From assembly GCA_015501595.1 (NCBI GenBank), contig JADNRX010001012.1, forward strand, positions 1-16,197: a DNA stretch of 16,197 bases, read 5' to 3'. Shown piece after piece: positions 9,903-16,197 of the stretch. Origin of the DNA: Hymenopellis radicata (Eukaryota; Basidiomycota; Agaricomycetes; Agaricales; Physalacriaceae). The position numbers and the translations under genes were made by a program. How positions within the stretch are numbered: position 1 is the stretch's first letter; each line of letters starts with the position of its first letter. Below the pieces are notes generated by a model. It searched no databases. It saw only the letters and a list, made by a program, of their open reading frames with translations, and had not been told where the DNA came from.

Positions 9903-11523
9903 ATGGTGGTCAGTTTCCTATACTCATCTGAAGAGCGAAGTTAAAAAGACATGTAGAAAATATCTGTCCTACAACATGCGCCCTCTCAACACCTACCAAC
10001 ACGTCCGGGAGACCCTACACCGATGGCCCGTAACCTCGATCCCCTCATGCACCCTTTCGCGCGTGCAAGAGAACGGACACGAGCGCTGAATGCTGCTAAA
10101 ATGGACCGAATGTTTGCGAAGCCGTTTATTGCGAGTCTGGAGGGGCATACAGATGCCGTAGAGGTTTTGGCGAGGAAGCCGCACGATCTCATTACAATTG
10201 GAAGCGGAAGCTGGGACGGAGGTGCGTGTATTGACGCTTGCTTGCAGGTTTCTCGCTGAACTTTTAGAAAGGCATCATAATACACAATCTCTCCTTACGA
10301 AACGCATATACTCCGGCTACCGCAGGCACACAAGGGAAAGGTCTCTGGTCTCTGTTTTTCCGGAGAGTCGAGAATCCTGAGTTGTGGTGTCGATAGAAAT
10401 GTCAAGTTGTGGGATATTGAATCACAATCAGTATGTGCTCAGAGCACTCAATTTCATTCTACTTACTTGTCTTGCAGGACAAGCCTGCCCTTATTTTCCC
10501 GGGAAAGAGCGCGTTCAAGTGAGTTTCTTAGGGCTGTGTCTTGTCCTTTCTCAACTGTACCCAAGCTCTATAGATCACCACCGCTACGAACCGCTCTTTG
10601 CTACTGCATCAGACCTGATACAAATCTGGGATGAAACAAAGTGAGGGCCTCTCATTTATTCTGCAAGGCAGACTAATCCATACAATTAGAACATCCCCGA
10701 TATCCAATCTCACCTTTCCTACATCCACTGAAACAATAACATCCGTTCGCTTTAATCAGAGTGAAGCGAGTGTTCTGGCTAGTATCGGCACAGACAGGAC
10801 ATTCACATTATACGACATACGAACGGGCAAGGCGGAACGACGGGTAATCATGCAATTCACCTCGAACGCGCTCTCCTGGTGTCCTACACATCCAACAACA
10901 CTCTTACTGGCATCCGAAGACCACAATCTTTATACCTTTGATATCCGGCATATGTCCACCCGACACAGATCTATAAAGCCCACGTAGCAGCAGTCATGAG
11001 CTGCGAATGGAGTCCTACAGGTCTCGAGTTTGTCAGCGGTGGATGGGATAGGACGGTGCGAATATGGAAAGAAGGATAAGGAACGGGAGAGGACGTATTC
11101 CACGGCAAGCGGATGGGCCGAGTTTCTTCCACGGTGTTCACCAATGATGCGCGATTTGTCGTGTCTGGGTCAGATGATGGCAACGTTCGCGTGTGGAAAT
11201 CGAGTGCGTCTGAGAAGCTGGGTGTGGTTAATGCGAGAGAACGCGCGGCGATTGAATATCGCGCCAAACTTGTGGAACGATGGAAGGACGATAAAGAGGT
11301 TGGAAAGTTGCACGGTGCGTCGTCGTCTTGATCCCTGTGGTTGACTCTGACATTTGGTTAGGACTCGGCATCTGCCGAAACCTGTCTATACGGCATCCAA
11401 GCTTAAACGCACCATGCTCGAGGCGGAGAGGGTCAAGGAGGAACGCAGGCGGAAACATACCAGGGCGGGCGAGAACAAGCCAAAGCGGAGCGCAAGAAGA
11501 CCGTCATCGCAGAGCAGAGTTGA
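9903..11523 (+). pseudogene. Decayed SOF1/DCAF13 WD40 gene (SSU processome)
   Basis: Pieced together across frames, this copy covers the whole SOF1/DCAF13 protein. The start is probably MVVKISVLQH through a 45-base intron, 9913-9957. Recognisable blocks include DPLMHPFARARE, MFAKPFIASLEGH, SGSWDG, AHKGKVSGLCFSGE, IDHHRYEPLFATASD, SGGWDRTVRIWKEG, SGSDDGNVRVWK and the Sof1 tail ERRRKHTRAGENKPK. Introns remain with proper borders: 10222-10271, 10431-10477, 10519-10565, 10641-10689 and about 11315-11361. Lesions are extra bases near 10322-10326, a missing base near 10959-10961 (ACCCG), an in-frame TAA at 11077-11079 and a missing base near 11485. There may be one more at the last splice. Sof1 is normally an essential U3 snoRNP/SSU processome factor in the nucleolus, so an intact copy should exist elsewhere. 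Retained introns exclude an origin by retroposition. Confidence 0.82.
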
Positions 11524-11640
11524 TCTTGTATTTCTATGTGAGCTCTACCGCATACGACGCATCCTTATTTCTCATGTACCCACAGGTATATTGCAAAATA
11601 CATCTAGTGTATGTGTTCTAAATGAGACGCTCTTCCGCTT

Positions 11641-11660
11641 ATTGCCGGCCGGCCGGCAAT
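11641..11660. promoter_or_regulatory. 20-bp perfect palindrome with CGG-N4-CCG core
   Basis: The sequence ATTGCCGGCCGGCCGGCAAT equals its own reverse complement. It lies 53 bases upstream of the SDR start codon. Its centre contains CGG and CCG triplets in inverted orientation four bases apart, the layout bound by homodimeric fungal Zn2Cys6 regulators. It could equally form a hairpin at the end of the preceding transcript. Confidence 0.5.
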
Positions 11661-11712
11661 TCAAGGATGATAAAGGTAACCGAGTCAGACGTCTCCTTCT
11701 CTTCAACTCATC

Positions 11713-12787
11713 ATGGACTTGAACTTGAAAGACGTTCACGTTTTGGTTACTGGTAATGCTTACCCCCATATTCTTACTGCGCTTTGTTAATTCGTCTGTT
11801 CAGGCGCCAGCGGTGGAATAGGTCTGGAGACCGCTTCCCTCTTCTTAGGCGAGATTACTTGATCGAGTGACATCGAGACTATCGCTCAAGCTAGTTTATG
11901 CTCAGAACAAGGCGCGCGCGTCACGGCACACTACAATTCGAAGGCAGCCCCTTTGAAGCCCGTTTTGGATAAATGGGGCAAGGAGCGCGTCCTGTTAGCG
12001 CAAGCCGACCTCGTCCAAGAAGACGCCGTTGCGAAGCTGTTCAGCGAAGCGACATCGACGTTCGGTACCGTTCAAGTGTTGATACTGAATCATGCGATAT
12101 ACGTAGCGGAGCCCGCTCCTCTACAGCACATGTCTCTTGACCGATGGAAGAATACGTTCGACGCCAACGTCACTTCGTCATTCCTTGTTGCTCGAGAGTA
12201 TCTACGGTACCTGGAACGCGCAACTGACGCGGAGATGGCGAATGCGTCTATTGTCATTGTCGGTTCTTCTGCTGGGAAATACGGTGAGGCGTTCCACGCC
12301 GAATATGCAGCGACAAAGAGCGGTAAGCGTTGATTCTTTGAGGGACGTCATCACTAATATCGTTTGGAAGCGTTGATGTATGGGTTTACGTTGAGTCTCA
12401 AGAACGAGATTGTGAAAATCGCTCCTTGGGGACGGGTTAATTGTGTGTCTCCGGGCTGGGTCAAAACTCCCATGGCTGAGGAGAGCCTCAAGGATATGAA
12501 CATTCTTTACCAAGCGCTCGCTACGTATGTTGCTTTCTTCCTTTCGAATGCTTTGTTACTCAAGGGGAGTGAACAGGTATCCTCTCAAAAAGGTTGCTGT
12601 GCCTTACGATGTTGCAACGCAAATTGTAATCCTCTCGTCAACGAAGGTGTCTGGACACATATCGGGCGAATGCCTGATGGTGACTGGAGGGATGGAGGGT
12701 GAGTTTCTCCATTTCACCAGCTCTTCTAATCTTAAATTTCATGTCGTAGGACGCCTTCTGAACACACGCGAAGATCTTGGTTTGTAG
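11713..12787 (+). CDS. Short-chain dehydrogenase/reductase (classical SDR)
   Basis: Six exons (11713-11752, 11804-11848, 11906-12322, 12371-12524, 12577-12698, 12750-12787) give 271 residues with no break. The Rossmann motif TGASGGIG is at residues 13-20, which binds NAD(P). NHA starts at N90 and N116 lies in FDANVTSSF. The catalytic serine is S149 or S150 in VGSSAGKYG, followed by the Y162-x3-K166 pair in EYAATKSALMYG. The motif VNCVSPGWVKTPM and the C-terminal GHISGECLMVTGG resemble 3-oxoacyl reductase-like SDRs. It would oxidise or reduce an alcohol/ketone pair; the substrate is not readable from sequence. No signal peptide is seen, so a cytosolic location is likely. The second intron starts with GC instead of GT. 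The gene runs in the same direction as the ALDH gene downstream. Confidence 0.9.
11849..11905 (+). other. GC-AG intron in the SDR gene
   Basis: The exon ends TTAG and the intron begins GCGAGA and ends CTCAG. Removing these 57 bases joins LFL to EQGARVTAHYNS, the expected SDR sequence. No GT donor nearby restores the frame. GC-AG introns are a known minor class spliced by the normal machinery. Confidence 0.75.
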
Positions 12788-12839
12788 CCATTCATGTATC
12801 AGAAGAGGCAACCTATCTTGTCAATGATTGGGATCGCGT

Positions 12840-12916
12840 ATGACTGTCAACGGCGTCCAAATTGTGGGACCCATTTTACCTAAGGTCTTCGTTCTTTCTA
12901 TGGATACGACAAACGA
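12840..12916 (+). pseudogene. Relic fragment of an aldehyde dehydrogenase
   Basis: The plus frame reads GVQIVGPILPKVFVLSMDTTND. The nearby intact gene reads [21 protein letters not shown] at about 14850-14915. Nucleotide identity over about 53 aligned bases is roughly two thirds by eye. No other part of the enzyme can be followed on either side, so this looks like the remnant of a tandem duplicate. Confidence 0.6.
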
Positions 12917-13087
12917 CCCGTCAACAGTCAGCCTCGATCCTCTATCCAATCGCTCTATTGAGCGGAGGCAACATCACTGTTGCATTACACTATTTCCGTT
13001 TCTTTCTACTTTAACTTATGTAGATGCAGGTCTGTTCCAGTGGCTAAGCCTGGGTGCTATTTACGACCGAGGACTTACTAATACGCG

Positions 13088-13099
13088 AACCCTAACCCT
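13088..13099. repeat. Short telomere-like repeat (AACCCTAACCC)
   Basis: Nearly two units of CCCTAA occur in the intergenic space upstream of the ALDH gene. A longer relative, AACCCTAACCCTAAA, lies at 15556-15570. The copy number is too low for a telomere; it is either an interstitial trace or a telobox-type regulatory site. Confidence 0.5.
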
Positions 13100-13441
13100 C
13101 CTTCAGCTTGTCTCTCACCATCTAGGCACATGGACCACGTTTACAAAGACCGGGGATACTTGATGCTGATAGCAGTTTCGCGAATGTATGAAGGCTGACA
13201 CGGTGCTCACCCAGGCTCTCGTCAACCTGCCCTTGAAATGCTTACTAGGCGCAATGGCAGTCACGCACTTCAAAGAGATACCCCGATTTCCGCCACGATA
13301 TTCACGGGTCTGTTCCAAGTTTGCAATCGGGTCGTACATACTTGTGCACTACAAGCGTTGAAGCAATCAGCGCTTTCACCAGTTCACGCTGCAATTCGTG
13401 CTTCTGCCCGGATTTGAAGCATTACGCACGTTCCGTGTAGG

Positions 13442-13448
13442 TATAAAA
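13442..13448 (+). promoter_or_regulatory. TATA box of the ALDH gene
   Basis: TATAAAA lies 47 bases upstream of the ATG at 13489. The spacing suits a short 5' leader and a focused transcription start. Confidence 0.5.
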
Positions 13449-13488
13449 CATCGCGTCACGATCTTCCTTCAACTTCATACAACCAAGA

Positions 13489-15530
13489 ATGGACCCGAAT
13501 TTGTTTACGCCAATCGATAATCTCAGCAAGGTACTATTGATTAATCTGGATCTTGTACTCATCCGTTACCTCGTTGTTCTGCAGATTCACCAGGACTTGC
13601 GCATCAAGTTCAACACCCGATCGACGCTTCCCATTCCATGGCGCCAACATCAGCTTCTTCAGCTTGCTCGGATGTTCCAGGACAATGACGAAAGCTTCGC
13701 CAACGCATTGTATCAGGTCAGTTGGTCAGTAGAGTTCATTGACTGAACGACTGAATCATGCGCAGGATATGGGACGTCCTGCATTGGAAGCCTACACCTG
13801 CGAGATTACAGGCACAATTAGTCGTTGTATTACTGTTGCTCAAACTCTTCCAGAATGGGCGACCGCCAGGGATCTAACAGCAGGTGTTGCGCCTCCCTTC
13901 CAGGCTTGGGCGCCTACAGTTTACAAGGCGCCCAAAGGCGTCGCACTGGTCATTGTGTGAGTTTGCCTATTCCGATTGCTTCACTATCGCCATGCTTGAC
14001 GTTCTTCAGACCGTGGAATTATCCCATCATTCTGGCAACCTTGCCTTTGATTGGGGTTATCGCATCGGGCTGCTGCTGTGTCCTGAAGCTTTCGGAGATA
14101 TCGCCTCATTGTTCGAAACTGTTCGCTGACCTTATACCACGTTATTTGGACGCCGATGCGTATCGCGTAGTACTAGGCGCAGTCCCCGAAGTCACGCGTC
14201 TTCTGGAGTTTAAATGTATGCACGTCGCCTACACTGCTACCTCGTTCTTTTGAACTGACTGTTCTTGACGTTGGTAGGGGATCATAGTACGGGCTTATAG
14301 AAAACCGCTAGTATGTGTCTCATCTACGCCGTAGTATTCTACACCGGGAACGCCACCATCGCAAGAATTGTAGCAACAGCCGCTGCCAAGCATCTGACTC
14401 CCCTTACCCTTGAGCTGGGTGGAAAATGTCCTGTAATTCTTGATCCCACCTACGATCTGGACATTGCGGCCAAGAGAATCATGCAAGGGAAATGCTCCAA
14501 TGCCGGTCAGGTACGGTAATCAAAACGGCGCGCTCGTATACCAGAGCTCAGACCACATACACCTAGATATGTGTCTCCCCTGACTATCTTGTTGTCCCAA
14601 CGAACGATGCAAGTGCCGTAGTCGCGGCGTTCCATCGTGCATACAGGTCATTCTTTCCGGAAGACGGTGGAGCTCTTTCCTCTTCGTCCTTCTCTCGCAT
14701 CGTCGCCACTGCACAATTCCGACGCCTCGTGTTTCTCTTGGACAAAACGAAAGGTAGTATTGTCATGGGGGTAGATATGATGCCTCCACTCTCCAAATGG
14801 AACCTACATTGATCACGGATGTCGCCGAGGACGATGTACTTTTGAGTGACGAGATATTCGGGCCCATCTTGCCTTTAGTCCTCGTTCCATCCATGGATGC
14901 CGCGATTGACTTTGTTAACACACGGTAGGTCTACGTTCCTTTGTGGCCGACTCTTGAGGAGCGCTGAAGACTTTGTCTAATAGGGATCATCCACTGGTTC
15001 TGTACGTATTTACTGACGATGCCAAAATCAAGGAACGAAGTGAGTTGCCTTACGCCTGCAGATTCATTGTCTGAGCCGGAACGACCAGTGAAATCTGAGA
15101 CGACGAGTGGCAGTCTCGTCTTCAACGCGACCGTTCTGCAAATGGGTGGTAGGTATGCTGGGTTTCTCTTGGGTTACATAGCTGATGTTGAAGGGATAAA
15201 GTCAATGAAGTCCCGTATGGCGGCGTCGGCATTTCTGGCTGTAAGCGTATTTCATTCTCGTACACGAGAACTTACACGTAATCCAGATGGTCGCAACAAC
15301 GTTCCATTTGTTCAAGACGAACTGACATATATTCGTGGCTCAATTGACATTCCGGCATCGTAAGTCTTGAGTTTACGTCCAGATTTCTGTCATGAAAACG
15401 AACCTCTAACAGGCTCGAACCGCACATTGAGCCACTTTATCCGCCCTACACAGAGAAGGCGCAAGTGCTTTTGAATGGTGGTGTCCTCATTCCAGAAAGC
15501 TCTCCAGGGGTAGGCTTGAAAAAAGCCTGA
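13489..15530 (+). CDS. ALDH3-like (fatty) aldehyde dehydrogenase, one frame break
   Basis: Twelve exons rebuild a protein of about 486 residues: 13489-13530, 13585-13716, 13766-13956, 14010-14215, 14278-14286, 14335-14510, 14567-14924, 14984-15039, 15089-15148, 15202-15240, 15287-15359 and 15413-15530. Catalytic residues are N125 (PWNYP), E220 (LELGGK) and C254 (NAGQICVSP). Their spacings of 95 and 34 equal those of mammalian ALDH3A1 (N114, E209, C243). [10 protein letters not shown] and PYGGVGISG are further family motifs. It oxidises aldehydes to acids with NAD(P)+; ALDH3-type enzymes favour medium and long-chain or aromatic aldehydes. Exon 5 is only nine bases. In exon 7 the G run at 14767-14771 is one base short of keeping frame ([12 protein letters not shown] is expected), so the gene is either mutated or contains a sequence error. 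All other joints are in frame. The tail [13 protein letters not shown] is hydrophobic but shows no clear membrane anchor. Confidence 0.88.
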
Positions 15531-15555
15531 ATTCAGATATCGGCGTAGTAAATAG

Positions 15556-15570
15556 AACCCTAACCCTAAA
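15556..15570. repeat. Telobox-like AACCCTAACCCTAAA
   Basis: Two CCCTAA units plus one A lie in the 119-base gap between the ALDH stop and the next start codon, about 80 bases before the ATG at 15650. In this position they could act as a promoter site for a telobox-binding (Myb-type, Tbf1-like) factor. This function is inferred only from the motif and its place. Confidence 0.4.
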
Positions 15571-15649
15571 ATCAATGTACATACAGCGTGTGAAGTTTGA
15601 AGCGCGTCTTGTTCCTCTCCATCAAAGTCGAGCACTTCTTTATCTGCTC

Positions 15650-16030
15650 ATGGCTCCTCAAACGCCACACCTAGCAGAATCAGAGCATCCGTCGCTCGCC
15701 CATCTATCCGCATGGACGTACCTCGCACTCATCGCTATCATCGTCATCATTGCCGCCGTCCTCTTCTATCTCCTGTCAACATGCTATGCTCCAGCACGCG
15801 TCAACCCGCCTTTACCTTCGGAAACGAAACAGTGCATGCGCTACAGTCAAGCAACGTTGATACAGCCGCCAGAACGCGCCTTTATGCTTGACGGCAATCA
15901 CATTCCATTCTACGAGCCGTATCACCCACCGTTGTGCACCAAAGTTACTCCCTCGAATCCCAAACTCACTCCCGTCATTGGATACGGTGTAGCTCTGAAC
16001 CGTTGCTGCGAGAAAAAGACGCGAAGCTGA
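15650..16030 (+). CDS. Small single-pass membrane protein, unknown function
   Basis: An ATG at 15650 gives 126 residues, starting MAPQTPHLAESEHPS. One strongly hydrophobic helix covers about residues 22-44 (WTYLALIAIIVIIAAVLFYL), followed by a Pro-rich, moderately polar tail with several cysteines, ending CCEKKTRS. An upstream in-frame ATG at 15575 would add 25 residues, but the shorter form gives a neater N-terminus outside the membrane segment. I do not recognise the family. It could be a small tail- or signal-anchored protein. It follows the ALDH gene by 119 bases on the same strand. No intron is needed. Confidence 0.5.
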   Translation: MAPQTPHLAESEHPSLAHLSAWTYLALIAIIVIIAAVLFYLLSTCYAPARVNPPLPSETKQCMRYSQATLIQPPERAFMLDGNHIPFYEPYHPPLCTKVTPSNPKLTPVIGYGVALNRCCEKKTRS

Positions 16031-16197
16031 AGAAAAGTAACAACACATTGAAGGCGAGGCTGGCTTGGAAGTGAGACATGTGTTGCACCTTTTACTATCG
16101 TCTTTCTGGAATGTCTGTCCTTTAAATAATATCCCCTCAGTTTCCAGATGTTGCTCTGGCCTGCAGGTGGCTGTTTATCAGTTCCGTTTGGTTTGAG

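Larger units (their letters stand above)
12788..13488. other. Intergenic region between SDR and ALDH genes
   Basis: These 701 bases contain a short aldehyde dehydrogenase relic (12840-12916), a telomere-like AACCCTAACCC (13088-13099) and the ALDH promoter with a TATA box at 13442. Otherwise I see no gene on either strand. Confidence 0.55.

Noticed and set aside
10272..10325. Explaining the first DCAF13 frame break by an intron
   Set aside because: There is no GT donor in this stretch and a GC-AG solution would be only 22 bases long, too short to be spliced.
13115..13339. 74-codon minus-strand frame between SDR and ALDH
   Set aside because: No family resemblance and it overlaps the degenerate intergenic region; no supporting signal.

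Overview
The window looks like nuclear DNA of a basidiomycete fungus, most likely an Agaricomycete. Genes are compact and split by many short GT-AG introns of about 45-62 bases. Exons rejoin cleanly into fungal proteins: a TAPT1-family membrane protein, a Rua1-type regulator, a Sof1/DCAF13 WD40 protein, a short-chain dehydrogenase and an ALDH3-like aldehyde dehydrogenase. All assignments come from reading the sequence and from remembered family motifs; no search was run.

Layout. Positions 1-1744 hold no gene I can recognise. A TAPT1-family gene lies on the minus strand (1745-3202, one 45-base intron). Immediately upstream of its start codon sits a complete DNA transposon, 3291-7053. It has 32-base perfect terminal inverted repeats, a 7-base target-site duplication (CTCTTTG), and one intact two-exon gene for a 993-residue protein with an RNase H/DDE-like signature. 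Positions 7061-8029 are non-coding. A Rua1_C-domain gene follows (8030-9527, plus strand), whose frame breaks near a G run at 8869-8873. A decayed DCAF13/SOF1 copy (9903-11523) retains its introns but carries frameshifts and an in-frame stop. A 20-base CGG/CCG palindrome precedes an intact six-exon SDR gene (11713-12787). After a relic scrap of aldehyde dehydrogenase come a twelve-exon ALDH3-like gene (13489-15530, one apparent single-base deletion in a G run) and a small one-helix membrane protein (15650-16030).

How the pieces relate. The SDR and ALDH lie in tandem on the same strand and both act on alcohol/aldehyde/ketone chemistry, so joint metabolism is possible but unproven. The transposon landed 82-88 bases upstream of the TAPT1 start codon, so it probably separates that gene from its original promoter. 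The transposon is the main item of interest: it has intact ends, a matching target duplication, an undamaged gene, and a transposase-like protein I cannot place in a named superfamily.
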